A DNA stretch of 64,000 bases from the NCBI GenBank assembly GCA_051453625.1, contig JBOZIK010000001.1:111505037-111569036 (forward strand). The letters are read 5' to 3'. Source of the stretch: Welwitschia mirabilis (lineage: Eukaryota; Gnetophyta; Gnetopsida; Welwitschiales). The notes below the pieces were generated by a model, which saw only the letters and a list, made by a program, of their open reading frames with translations, had not been told where the DNA came from and did not search any database. The first letter of the stretch is position 1. The number at the start of each line of letters is the position of its first letter. The position numbers and the translations under genes are program-made. This document shows, piece by piece, positions 38,330 to 49,085 of this stretch.

Positions 38330-38845
38330 GTTTATAAGATTAATTTAATGAATAAAATGATAGGAGTTATAGCAAGCATCAACTGACAAGACACAAAATT
38401 TTCCATATACAAGTTCATAAATAATTTTTCTAACTAGGATGATAAGCCTAAATAACATCATTGAGTTTATAAGCCCAAGTTTTCTTATTAATATATACAA
38501 GTTTCTGAAGCATCTTCTTAATTTTCCTATTCACATTCTCAGCTTGTTCCTTAGATTAGGGATGATAAGCATAGGCAATTTAATTTCCAATGTATAAGAG
38601 ATTTTTTTAGAAAAGAGAGTTGATAAAATAAGTTCTGTGATTACTAATCAAAAATATAGAAAAATCAAAGCACTAAAAGATATGAATTCGAGAAAAATTA
38701 TAGATAGTTCAGGCATCATTTATAATAGTAGGAATAGCTTTAACTTACTTAGTAACATAATTAATAGTCACTAAGATGTAATTATTATCATGAGAAGATT
38801 ATTTAATAGGCCTATAAATTCAATCCCCCAATAGTTAAAAGGATT
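38330..38845 (-). pseudogene. Athila/Tat-like integrase remnant
   Basis: Minus-strand pieces in order: NYWGIEFIGL at about 38840-38811, matching the W-G-I-D-F-M-G-P start of the core, then YVTKXVKAIPTIINDA (X is a stop) near 38730, AYHP near 38565 and AENVNRKIKKMLQKL near 38520, followed by KTWAYKLNDVI near 38475. The block A-Y-H-P-Q-S-N-G-Q-A-E with catalytic Glu is recognisable. Pieces lie in several frames with stops. The integrase would insert the element's DNA; this copy is inactive. Confidence 0.75.
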
Positions 38846-39159
38846 ACATTCTAAGATAGATTTAAAGAACATATCCTATTATGGGGTGATATGTTCACTT
38901 ATCACTAAGGATTTCTTAGGATTCTTGGAAATAAAGATTTAGTTTAAACATTTGGGTGATTTTTTGAATTCCAAGTTGTAATCCTCATTTTTTATTATTG
39001 AACATTCTTTATTAACCATCATCTAGATGTGTTATCTAGATGATACTAGTGGATGATGCCCTTCATTAAGTAGATTCTTAGTTTATCTTACATGTTGAAC
39101 TTCTTCCCAATTTAAGGGTTATACTTCCATATCCTTGTAATAAAAACTATTAGTTTCCA

Positions 39160-39391
39160 ATTAATTATAGTTGAGTTCATGAAAGTTGGAAAATTTTAAA
39201 ACATTTATTTTAGTTAAATCATCAAAAAAAGTTGAGTTATGTAGCATCAATAATCTCTTTCCAACTAGGTGATGTAAAAATAAAGTTGGTCTAACTTCTT
39301 TTTCTAAGTTCCACTCATCTCCCATATCTTTCTTAGTAGTATTAAAAACTCTAATTATGAACTTCTTAGTGCCCCTATGACATTCCATCAT
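39160..39391 (-). pseudogene. Open frame between protease and integrase of F, unidentified
   Basis: A 76-codon open frame, less biased in composition than the chance frames around it, with a stretch LVGKRLLMLHNSTFFDDL. It lies where RT should be but carries none of the RT motifs. It may be a piece of F pol outside the conserved motifs, or unrelated sequence. Confidence 0.3.
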
Positions 39392-39510
39392 TTGGGTTCA
39401 TGTCTCTAAGATGCATAGGTGGTTGCATAAAAGACTCTTTCTAAGAGTAGTAAGTAACCTCTATTATGTTTTGCTTTAATAATAACCATCTCTATTGGGT
39501 AGAAGGATTC

Positions 39511-39978
39511 TTATATTTGAATGACTAAGTCTTTAATGATCCCTAAGAGTTTCTTGATCATAGTTTTGGCTAATTCTAAGATGATCCATGTAGGTTTAAT
39601 TCTATTTTCCAACCCAAGGGTTTTGCATATGTAAAGGGGCATGATGTTTATACTTGCTCCTATATCTATTAAGGTTTTTTTTAATTCTTTTATTTCTTTC
39701 CAACGTAACACTAATCATTACTGCTTCAAGGTCTTCGAACTTAAGATAATTTTTCATGACTAAGTTGAAGATAGATTGTGCAAGAAATACCTTACTAGAA
39801 ATGGTATACTTTTGTTTTCTTCTAATTAGATCTTTTCACAACTTAGCATACTTAGGATTTTCTTTAAGTTGATTTTCACATCTTGCATTAAGGATTTTAA
39901 TTATTCATCATAGGTAGGATTTGGAGTAGCTAGTTTTTTTCCTTTATTTTCTTATAAATAATTTTTCATGATAGACTT
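39511..39978 (-). pseudogene. Gag end and protease of element F
   Basis: A 66-codon open frame (39711-39511) contains KKTLIDIGASINIMPLYIC. This matches the protease active site of Athila/Tat elements (L-x-D-L/T-G-A-S-I-N-L-M-P), with the catalytic Asp kept but the following T/L position Ile. Upstream (39712-39978) traces such as PTYDE and MLSCEKI continue the gag-protease linker. Element E cuts this gene at 39979, and its 5' part resumes at 47748. Confidence 0.75.
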
Positions 39979-40668
39979 TGAAAGGATTGAGAACCCCAGA
40001 GGGGGAAGTGAATAGGCTCCTTCAAAAAATTCAACAAATATTCTAAAAGAAATCAATATTAAACACAACTTACATACATAAATAAACTATTCTAGGAAGT
40101 GCACAAAATGATAAAATATTAAAAGTAAAGAATCCAAAATTGAAAGCACAAAATACCACTTTGATGCAAACCAGATTTATAGTGGTTCGGGAAACCCCCT
40201 ACTCTACTTTCAATGATCAGCTTATTCCTAAGCTAGATCTCGGATCTTTATTACTCCACTAGGTATTCCAAGTTCACCTATAACCTTTACAAATGGACTT
40301 TTCTAGGATAAGTCTTAACCTTTAGCATGGACATTTCAAGGCTTAGTCTCAGCTTTTAGCATAGACTTTTCAAGGCTTAGTCTCAACCTATGAAATGGAC
40401 TTTTCAAGGCTAAGTCTCAACTTATAGAAAATAGGGTAGTGATATAATGATGCCTCAAAAGCACAGATATCACTCATTCTGGAATTAGTACATTTAATGG
40501 AGCTCTCCTCTTATGATAGTAAAACAATGGAAGCTCTATATTTGACTTTGAATGTAGAAAGTATGCCAATGGTAGATCTCCTTCAGTCAGACACAATGAT
40601 CCTTCAGATCCAATAGATTTGACCAAATGAGTATAGTTCCAAAAGATTCTATTGTCATCTATAGCTTA

Positions 40669-40680
40669 GTTATTTATAAT
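40669..40680 (-). promoter_or_regulatory. LTR TATA box (element E, 3' LTR)
   Basis: Minus strand ATTATAAATAAC, at the same place as ATTATAAATACC at 46913-46924 in the 5' LTR. Confidence 0.6.
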
Positions 40681-40799
40681 AGAAGGCTTTTAGGGTTTAT
40701 TACATTTGAATTGTATCTCCAATGACTATAAAAAGCTAGAAAACAACTACCTAATAGCTACATAATGGATACATAACATTTAGAAAAATTTCACTTCTA

Positions 40800-41345
40800 C
40801 TCTGTCCGGCCCACAAAAATTTGGTCAACCCCATGTGGTGCTATGATTTACATGGGTTACCCGACTAAGAAATTTAGTCATCCCAATTTCTTATAGCTTC
40901 CTATCTAATTAGCCCCATCTAGGTCCAATCGACCCCAGTCTAGTCACCCGCAATTAATCTAGTCACCCACTTTTCTGATAAAAAATCTTTCTAGTTTCCC
41001 ACATTGAGTCTGGTTAACCCCATAATAGGTTTGATTGATCTTATGATGATTGGTTTAGGCATACCAGCTACATAGTACTTAGGTCTAGTTGACCCCATTA
41101 TAGGTCTAGTCCACCCCTTATCATTCAGTCCGAGAGTACTATCTGTGAGGTCCTCAAATCTGGTCGACCCCAGATAGGTTCAGTTAACCCCTTTCTATTC
41201 GGTTTAAGGATACTAGTTCTTTGAGATCACAGGTCCATTTGACCCCATCAAAATCTGGTCAACCCCTCTGAATGTAGTTCATTTTTTCTGTCTACTTCAG
41301 ATGCGGTCAACTCCTTGAAATTTTGATCGACCACATTTTGAGGGT
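40800..41345. repeat. Short-motif array in the U3 of element E
   Basis: About fourteen copies of a core near GGTCGACCCC, preceded by CT or TC and spaced irregularly (about 20-45 bases). Examples lie near 40821, 40937, 41084, 41161, 41249 and 41266. Some copies are reduced to GTCACCC or GTTAACCCC. The core contains the palindrome GTCGAC. Confidence 0.8.
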
Positions 41346-41489
41346 AAGTAAACTAATAGGTTTCTAGTGCTAAAAAATTAACAAATTTAGTTTCTTCTTT
41401 CAACCTGCAAGTAATGTCATATCTTCTACACAAATTTTGCTGTATAGAAAATATTAGTTTGACATCAATTGGCAAAATATAATCCAAGA

Positions 41490-41501
41490 ATTTCCACCTT
41501 T
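41490..41501 (-). other. Element E polypurine tract
   Basis: Minus strand AAAGGTGGAAAT directly before the LTR start. A second purine run of the same style, AAAAGGGGAAGATTT, is at 42532-42546 beyond the gap. Confidence 0.7.
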
Positions 41502-42582
41502 GACATTAATGGCAAACAATACTTAGTTGTGACAGAATTAGAACACATAGAAAAACTTCCCCTTACAAAATGCTTATTTACAAATTAATATTATAACTTT
41601 GAGATAAGTTAAGGCATTTTAAACAAACAAATTTTATGCTTTGATTTAATATGTACATTTGAAAGTTTAAAGGGTGCAACTTTATGATAGACATAATGTG
41701 ATTAAGAACACTTATTTAGCATTGAATCAGATGACATAAATTTTGGTTCATTTCCAAATGTTACAAAGACTTTAAATTTTCTAAGATAAGTATATATGAT
41801 ATCATAAGAAAACATTTTTTACATATATAATTTGTGAAAGGCACAATAAGTTTTTAAGAAACTAAATGACATATCACATGATACAAGATTTTGTGCTAGA
41901 ATAGATAATTGCATTTCATTAAAGATAAGAAAACCATTTCANNNNNNNNNNNNNNNNNNNNNNNNNNNNNNNNNNNNNNNNNNNNNNNNNNNNNNNNNNN
42001 NNNNNNNNNNNNNNNNNNNNNNNNNNNNNNNNNNNNNNNNNNNNNNNNNNNNNNNNNNNNNNNNNNNNNNNNNNNNNNNNNNNNNNNNNNNNNNNNNNNN
42101 NNNNNNNNNNNNNNNNNNNNNNNNNNNNNNNNNNNNNNNNNNNNNNNNNNNNNNNNNNNNNNNNNNNNNNNNNNNNNNNNNNNNNNNNNNNNNNNNNNNN
42201 NNNNNNNNNNNNNNNNNNNNNNNNNNNNNNNNNNNNNNNNNNNNNNNNNNNNNNNNNNNNNNNNNNNNNNNNNNNNNNNNNNNNNNNNNNNNNNNNNNNN
42301 NNNNNNNNNNNNNNNNNNNNNNNNNNNNNNNNNNNNNNNNNNNNNNNNNNNNNNNNNNNNNNNNNNNNNNNNNNNNNNNNNNNNNNNNNNNNNNNNNNNN
42401 NNNNNNNNNNNNNNNNNNNNNNNNNNNNNNNNNNNNNNNNNNNNNNNNNNNNNNNNNNNNNNNNNNNNNNNNNNNNNNNNNNNNNNNNNNNNNNNNNNNN
42501 NNNNNNNNNNNNNNNNNNNNNNNNACAACTAAATCTTCCCCTTTTGACATCAATGATAAAGGAGAGAACACAAAACATAACC
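41502..42582. other. Noncoding 3' part of element E with assembly gap
   Basis: Includes 583 N at 41942-42524. The readable parts hold no protein motif. The block after the gap (about 42532-42560) repeats the context of the polypurine tract. Confidence 0.6.
41942..42524. other. Assembly gap (583 N)
   Basis: Run of N. The long open frames spanning it are artefacts. Confidence 0.98.
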
Positions 42583-43653
42583 TTAAAAAAAAAAAAATTC
42601 AATCAAACTCCTCCTCTTCTTCTCCTTCTTCTTCCTCCGATCCTTTAATTCTTCTTCATCACCTCTTGTGCATGCTGAACTAGTAGCCTCTATTGAGGTA
42701 TCCCCTATATCATATCCACCTATAATAAGGGATTCCTTCATGTGTTTGGTATAAAAGTCAATCTGTCTCAGATAAAAAAGGGTCTCATTAAGAGATGCTT
42801 CCTTTGGCAAAAGAAATTTTGAAGAATTCTTGGAGGGGGCAAAAATATACATGTGAGACAAGGTCACACACCCAATGGGTGCCATAGGCTAGAGGGTTTT
42901 CAACTTAGGATGGAAGTTAACTTGAAAATGACAGCAAATATGGGTGATAAGCATAGATTAGGATAAAAACCTAGTTCTGTGATACTCCAGCTTTGAGGCC
43001 ATATTCTTTAGTATTATGGCATTAGCATCAATAGAATGCCCAGTTACTACCAAATATATCAATTAGGATCTATAGGAGGAAGACTCATCATGATAGCTAA
43101 CCAAAGGTAAAAAGCTATAGGTAAAAATCAAATGAAGAAAATGATATTTTGGGGTCAACAAAGAAGTATACAAGGCGTGCTTCCAAGTGTGCATCTTATC
43201 ACAAAGTTCTCTGGTAACTGTAGGCTTGTCTTCCATGGTGTCCCGAAGAGTCCAAAAATCTTCATAGTTCCCCCTTATAAGATCAATCAGCTCTAAAATA
43301 AGATTTGCTATCACTGTTATCCGCTTTCCCAAAATAAGGGTTTCAAGGGTTCTGGTGTTATGATCAAAAAAAGCATTACAATAAAACATTCTAGTAAGAA
43401 AGGGATAAGATGAATCAAAAACATCTAAGAAATGATTAAGACCCTGATCTCTGAGGAGTTGGATAACTTCCTTGAGTTCCTTGAGCTCTGAGATAACTAC
43501 AGATAGCTCCTGGCACATAGCCTTATTCTTAAACTTATTAAAAAACTTATCAATATCTTCCTCTGATATTTTTTGGTAGACGATAGCAGGATCCCTACAG
43601 GATGGCTTCTTTACTCTTCTACTAAATGAGATTTCAGCTATTTTAAGACTCTT
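42583..43653 (-). pseudogene. Extra ORF of element E, resembles the putative plant transposon protein family
   Basis: A single reading frame of 357 codons with only three stops and no frameshift. It is far better kept than the rest of the element. It begins after a TGA at 43654-43656 with a basic stretch (SFSRRVKKPSCRDP), then a segment DIDKFFNKFKNKAMCQELS, a helix-like LKELKEVIQLLRDQGL and SYPFLTRMFYCNAFFDH (about 43405-43355), and ends in a Lys/Glu-rich tail (EEELKDRRKKKEKKRR). The order of a basic N-terminus, then an L-x-x-L-x-x-x-G-W/L-like helix, then Y-P-x-L-x-x-x-F-Y-x-N, resembles the domain known as putative plant transposon protein. That family has no established function. No start codon survives near the front; the first Met is at 43518. 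A similarity by eye only. Confidence 0.5.
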
Positions 43654-44060
43654 TCAAGAAAAATAGAGCTAAGAAAATCACTAGATCTGGAGGTAAGACT
43701 CTAGATCGTGAAATAAAAGCACTAGATCTAAGAGCTAAAGAGGGCTAGAACATAATGAAATTGACTTAGGGTTCTATCTCTTTTATATACTGAGTGAAAT
43801 AGGGTGAAATGAAGAAAGAAATCGAGTCCATTGACTATACTTCCACACTATAATTTATTAGGTCCGATCAACTATTCGAGGTTCTAGTCAACCCATCGAG
43901 ATGTGGGTCTATAGTACTGGAAGGGGTCCAGGCGACCAGGCTTTTAGGCCGATTGACCAACCATATCTAGTCAACCGAATCATAGTTCTGATCAACCACC
44001 CTGCAATCAGCTAAGGGATGGTGACTAAACCCCCAGATCATTTTTATGATTGACAAAATT
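43654..44060 (-). promoter_or_regulatory. U3-like promoter block before the extra ORF
   Basis: On the minus strand this block has the order of E's own LTR: a start resembling ATTTTGTCAATCAT (near 44060; the LTR has ATTTTGCCAATTGAT), copies of the GGTC(A/G)ACC motif at about 43985-43860, then a TATA box TATATAAAA at 43781-43789. The ORF opens about 130 bases after the TATA box, after an A/T-rich leader. It looks like part of a related LTR lying inside the element as a promoter for the ORF. Confidence 0.5.
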
Positions 44061-44147
44061 TCAGACACAAGGTATTACATCAGAATTTAATAGAAAACAT
44101 TCAGTTTCATTAAAATTTAGCCTAACATCGTAATTTACATGAAATAA

Positions 44148-44560
44148 CTAATTAATCAATTTAGAATTTACTCTATAAACATTATCCACTCGTTTTGCAA
44201 AAAAGATAGAAACATTTATTTTCTCATCTATAACTTTACATTTTGATTTATCAAAAATTAATTTATAGCCTTTGTCACATAATTGACTCACACTCAGTAA
44301 ATTATGTTTCAATCCATTTACATAAAGCACATGATCTAGTTTAGGCAACTTACCTCCCTTGATGCATCTAGTACCTTCTATTTTTACCTTTTCATTGTTT
44401 TCAAAGATGACTTCTCATCCATTTATGCTTTGTAGGTGTTAAAATCTTGATTTTTCTCCTGATATATGATTTGAGCAACCACTATCTAGATACCAACTAT
44501 TTGTACATTGTCCTCTGATAACTATCTATGTTAGAAAACTTTGAAGATTGTTAGCTCTAA
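44148..44560 (-). pseudogene. Copia protease and start of integrase region
   Basis: Minus strand WYLDSGCSNHISG near 44496-44458 is the copia protease active site with the D-S-G triad intact. After two stops, the frame 44348-44148 holds LDHVLYVNGLKHNLLSVSQL and CDKGYKLIF, the conserved block between protease and integrase zinc finger in plant copia elements. The integrase itself (H-H-C-C finger and core) is missing; sequence resembling an LTR follows instead. Confidence 0.85.
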
Positions 44561-44812
44561 CCTACGTAGTCTTATTATATTTAGGTGGTACAGCTTTCTT
44601 AGGAACAAACTTAAAGATAAGGTATTTACAATTTTAGAGAAAAGCATTAATTGTCAAACATTGCATAAAGGCTTTGAATGACCAAATTTACTATAAAAAT
44701 TATACAAAAGATTAAAAAAATACTTACTCTTCTGGTTTACTTATTCTTGTAATTTTTATAAACTAAAGCTAATGCCTTATTTGTCTTCAATGGATTTTCG
44801 TACTCTAATCAT

Positions 44813-46114
44813 CTATTCCAATTTAAAAGATCTCCTAGAAAATTTATTTACAAAAAAAAAAAGATCTTGTACCTGAGAAATTAGGTTGATGTTATCAGAT
44901 TTGAGCACATTGTATTTCTCTTCTAATTTCTTCTTTTCTTTAGTAATAGTATTCACTATTTTGTTTAACTCATTTATTCTGTTGGCTAGCTTTTCATACT
45001 CCTCATACAACTTCTAAAATATTTTTTCTAACTCATCCTCTTATTCATTTATCATATCTAAATCATTAGGCATTGATGTGCTAAGAACATCTTTAAGTGA
45101 TGGTATAAAAGCCATGAAAGATAACCTTCTATCTCTATCTAATTCATGATCTAAATAGCTTTCCTCCTCATTATCATCTTCATTGTCCCAAGTAGCTATG
45201 AATGAGGGATTCTTTAATTTTCTATTATCTCTTCTGCTGTTAGGATACTTATTTTTCATATGTTCAAATCCTTTGGATTAGTAACATTAGATTTCTTTCC
45301 CCTTTTCTTGCTTCCTTATTTGTTTTGGATGACTTCTCTTTGCATTCTTACTCGATTATCCTTCGTTTTTCTTCCTATAAGAAAATTTTCTAAATCTTAT
45401 GGCTAGGAGATCCACTTCATTACCATCAAACTTCTTATCTGACCTATCAGATATATAGTCTTCTTGCACACATTTTAAAGTAATACCTTTTTTTTTTTTA
45501 CTCTTTAACAAATTTAGGCTTATAGATTTGCAAATTACCTCGATGGCTATGACCTTTAGTTTAAATCTTTTAGATAGGGATCTTAAGACTTTTCTTATCA
45601 CTTTTCTTTCCTCTATGTGTTCTTCGAGGCTTGACCTTGAGTTCACAATATCAGTAAGTCTAGCAAAAAATTCTTGTAATGTTTCTTCTTCATCCATATG
45701 GATATCTTCAAATTTAGAGATGATCATCTGGAGTTTAGCTTGTTTAAGTTGAGGTTCTTTCATCTACTTCTTCGAGAATGTACCAAGCTTTCTTAATATG
45801 GTTACAGTTTACTATTCATTTGAATTCATCTACACACACTGCACAAAAAATTGTATTAAGAGCACAGGCATCTATAGTGGCTTTTAACTTATCAACTAGT
45901 GTCCATTGGTCTTGGGATTTGGGAACTAGGATAGTGTTGCCATTTACATCAGTTTGGGTTATCATAGGTACAGAGTGACCTTTGTAGATGATTCCTTCTA
46001 TGTCAGCATCTAGGGATCTAAGAAATATTTTCATCCTATCTTTCTAATAATCATATTTTAACCCATTAAACATAGATGGATTTCTGGTTAAAAAATCATC
46101 AGAAGGATTACTCA
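44813..46114 (-). pseudogene. Copia gag of element E
   Basis: Starts at ATG 46114 (MSNPSDDFLTRNPSMFNG), the usual gag opening, with one in-frame TAG before MKIFLRSLDADIEG at 46034, the segment K-M-x-x-F-L. Next comes LQEFFARLTDIVN and KVLRSLSKRFKLKV (45763-45356), the typical UBN2-type gag core. Then follow an acidic linker SFIATWDNEDDNEEES (45259-45041), and a coiled coil of Lys, Glu and Leu (45010-44813). The zinc knuckle expected between core and linker was not found. Four or more frame changes or stops break it. Confidence 0.85.
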
Positions 46115-46165
46115 TTTTAGCGTTCTAACGTCAAGATGGTTAAAATCTAATGTAGAATCAACTTA

Positions 46166-46177
46166 GCTCTGATACCA
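46166..46177 (-). other. Element E primer-binding site
   Basis: Minus strand TGGTATCAGAGC, perfect Met-type site, two bases after the 5' LTR end. Confidence 0.92.
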
Positions 46178-46179
46178 AA

Positions 46180-47747
46180 TGAAAGGATCAAGAACCTTAG
46201 AAGGGCAAGGTGAATAGATTCCTTTAAAAATTCAATAAATATTCTAAAATAAATTAATCTTAAATACAACTTGCATACACAAATATACTATTCTAGGAAG
46301 TGCATAAAATGATAAAATACTGAAAGTAAAGAATCAAAAATTGAAAGCACAAAATACCACTTTGATGCAAATTGGATTTATAGTGGTTTGAGAAATCTCC
46401 TACTTCACTCTCGACAATCAGCTTATTCCCAAACTAGATCTTGGATCTTCGTTACTCAACCAGGTATTCCAGGTTCACCTGTAACCTTTACAAATGGACT
46501 TTTTCAGGCTAAGTTTTAAACTTTAGCACAGACTTTTCAAGGCTTAGTCTCAATCTTTAGCATAGACTTTTCAAGGCTTAGTTTTAACCTATATAATGGA
46601 GTTTTTAAAACTAATTCTCAACCTATAGAAAATAGGGTAGTGATGTAATGATACCTTAAAATCACAGATATCACTTATTCTAGAATTAGTAGATCTAATG
46701 GAGCTCTCCTCTTGTGATAGTAAAACAATAGAAACTCTAGATCTGACTTTGAATATAGAAAGTATGTGAATGATAGATCTCCTTCAGTTAGATATAATGA
46801 TGCTAAGGTACAACAGTGATAATCATACAAATCCAATAATTGATCCTTCAGATCTAATAGATTTGACCAAATGAGTGTAGTTATAAAATATCCTATTATC
46901 ATCTATAGCTTAGGTATTTATAATGAAAGGCTTTTAGGGTTTATTACATTTGAATTGCACCTCCAATGACTATAAACAGCTAGAAAATGGCTACCTAATT
47001 GCTACATAATAGATACATAACATTTAGAAAAATTTCATTTCTGCTTCATCTAGTCGACCCCACAAAAATCCGGTCAACTCCATGTGCTGCCGTAATTTAC
47101 ATAGGTCACCCAAGTAAGAAATTCAGTTACCCTAATTTCTTATGGCTTCCTATTCAGTCGACTCCATCTAGGTCTGGTCGACCCCAGTCTAGTTGCTAGC
47201 AATTAATCCAGTCACCTGCTCCTCTGATAAAAAATCTTTCTAGTTTTTTGCATTGAGTCCAATCGACTTCATACTAGGTCCAATCGACCCCATAATGATT
47301 GGTTTAACCATACTAGCTACATAATTCTCAAGTCTGGTTGACCACATCATAGATCCAGTCAACCCCTTATCATTCAGTCTGAGAGTACTGTCTATTAGGT
47401 CCTAAAATCCGGTTGACCCCATATAGGTCTAGTTAACCCCTTTCCATTTAGTTTAGGGACACTGGCTCTTCAAGGTTATAGATCTGTTCAACCCCATCAA
47501 AATCCGGTCAACCCCTCTAAATGCAGTTCATTTTTCCTGTCTGCTTTAGGTACGATCAGCCTCTTAAAAATATGGTTAACCCCATCTTGAGGGTAAGTAA
47601 ACTGACAGGTTTCTAGTACTCAAAAATTGATCAATTTAGTTCCATCTTTCAACCTATAAGTAATGTCATATATTCTGCACAAAATACACAAAATTTACTA
47701 TACAGAAAATATTAGTTTAAGATCAATTAGTAAAACATAATCGAAGA
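46180..47747 (-). repeat. Element E 5' LTR
   Basis: About 1,568 bp, matching 39979-41489. Short-motif array at 47040-47575 and TATA box at 46913-46924 as in the other copy. Confidence 0.9.
47040..47575. repeat. Short-motif array in the U3 of the 5' LTR
   Basis: Same array as at 40800-41345. GGTCGACCCC is intact at 47176-47185 and GTCGACCCC at 47054-47062; other copies are decayed to GGTCAACCCC, GGTTGACCCC or similar. Confidence 0.8.
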
Positions 47748-49085
47748 GGCTTATCTTTTAAAGTTAAAGGAAAAGTATGTATTTCTAAGATTTCCACATT
47801 ATCCACTTACTCATATTTCTCATCATTCTTGGAATTCAAAGCCTAATGGATAAGTGGTGTTGTACTAATTCCACTTCTAGTTACCACCTTCCAATCCTTT
47901 TTAACTTCATTTACATTTAATAAATGTTAATATGAAAGAGATGCTTGTGATCATTGATTAACCAACATCATTTATTAAAGTATACTAGCTACATACTTAA
48001 TGTTCTTACTTTGGTTAAAATGATTGTGTTTATTTGTTTTTGAATTTTATTCAACTATTAAGTCTCTAAGTAAATCACTTTTACTTTATTGAAAATTTGA
48101 GGCACTTGGTTAAAATTTGGAGTTGCTTAGTTAAAAATTTAAATTCTTAAAAATATTCTCACAAGATTGAAAATTTGGTTGCCTAGTTATTCTTTGATAT
48201 TGTAATTGATTCCCAGAGTTAGAAGGCCTTTGGTTAAAGGAACATACTTCCTCATACATCGTCTCTTTACATGTTGGTAACAAGGGCATTCCTTTGTTAA
48301 ATAAGAGTTGTCTTCACATAAATCACATGTTGAAATTATGTTCCTCTTATCTGCTACTTTTACATCAACTATCATTTGATTATACTTATTCAAGTTAGTA
48401 GTGAAATTCTTAATTACATTAGTTAAATCACATTGCTCTTTCTTCTTTTCATGTCTTACTTTCTTTAGATCTCTTATGATTTGACCTATGGTTTAATTCT
48501 CGATGTAAGTTGATTTTGACTAAGTTTGACTTATCCATTCTCTCAATAACTTTCATGCTTCATCTAGAGTTAAGTTCATCATGTTACCACCATAAGTAAA
48601 GTCTACAAATTGTTTTACTTAACTATTCAATTCACTGTAAAAATAATCTATCAACTCTTTCTTAGTAAATTCATCAATACATTTGGAATGAATTGCTACG
48701 ATAAATAGCTTAAAATTTTTGGCATAATCTTTATGAGGTCATTATTAAAAGTTGATAACTTCCTTCCTTCTTGTCCTCATGGTACTTTCATTCAAAAATC
48801 TCTTAATGAAAGCTTCCTACACTCAAGACTTAAGGCCCTTATGTGACATGTTTTAAGCTAAATTTTAGATTTTTTTCTAAGTATGATAGGAAAAATAACC
48901 TTAAAATCTATCATTAATTTGTTTCTTTCCATTTCATGAGGTAAGAATAAGTTATTATATATTAGCTAGATGTTGAAATGATTCATCATCAGGATCTCCC
49001 AAAAATGATGGGTAGGCACTCAAGTCTCTAAGTTCTACATCATCACAGAAGCAAGCTAAAATGATTTTGGATTTCATGTTATTTA
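47748..49085 (-). pseudogene. Gag of element F
   Basis: Minus strand. About 49075-48960 reads CDDVELRDLSAYPSFLGDP. The capsid part follows with KGLKS, EAFIKRFLNES, KELIDYFYSELNS near 48660 and GGNMMNLTLDEA near 48590, matching the Athila/Tat gag pattern (F-Y-x-G-L ... G-G-x-x-x-x-x-x-x-x-E-A). A 68-codon frame (48393-48187) has CDLCEDNSYLTKECP, the C-x-x-C-x-x-x-H-like knuckle of the group with Tyr where His is expected. VVTRSGISTTPL (near 47840) is the R-S-G linker before protease. Several frameshifts. Its 3' continuation is at 39978, beyond element E. Confidence 0.7.

Larger units (their letters stand above)
39979..41489 (-). repeat. Element E 3' LTR
   Basis: Matches 46180-47747 throughout; differences are mostly transitions. 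It contains the short-motif array (40800-41345) and a minus-strand TATA box (40669-40680). Confidence 0.9.
39979..47747 (-). mobile_element. Element E: copia retrotransposon with an extra ORF
   Basis: LTRs 39979-41489 and 46180-47747 enclose 4.7 kb. On the minus strand: 5' LTR, perfect Met primer site (46166-46177), gag (46114-44813), protease (44560-44148), then, with no integrase, RT or RNase H, an LTR-like promoter block (about 44060-43654), a long extra reading frame (43653-42583), an N gap, a polypurine tract (41490-41501) and the 3' LTR. LTR ends are TGAAAGG and CCAAGA on the plus strand. Flanking bases GACTT (39974-39978) and GGCTT (47748-47752) are a likely target-site duplication with one change. 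It is inserted in gag-protease of F. Without polymerase it would have needed help in trans. Confidence 0.85.

Noticed and set aside
41896-42602. Several 200-codon open frames on both strands
   Set aside because: They run through the 583-base N gap and consist almost wholly of unknown residues.
45528-45978. Plus-strand open frames of 66-74 codons
   Set aside because: Antisense shadows of the gag gene of element E.
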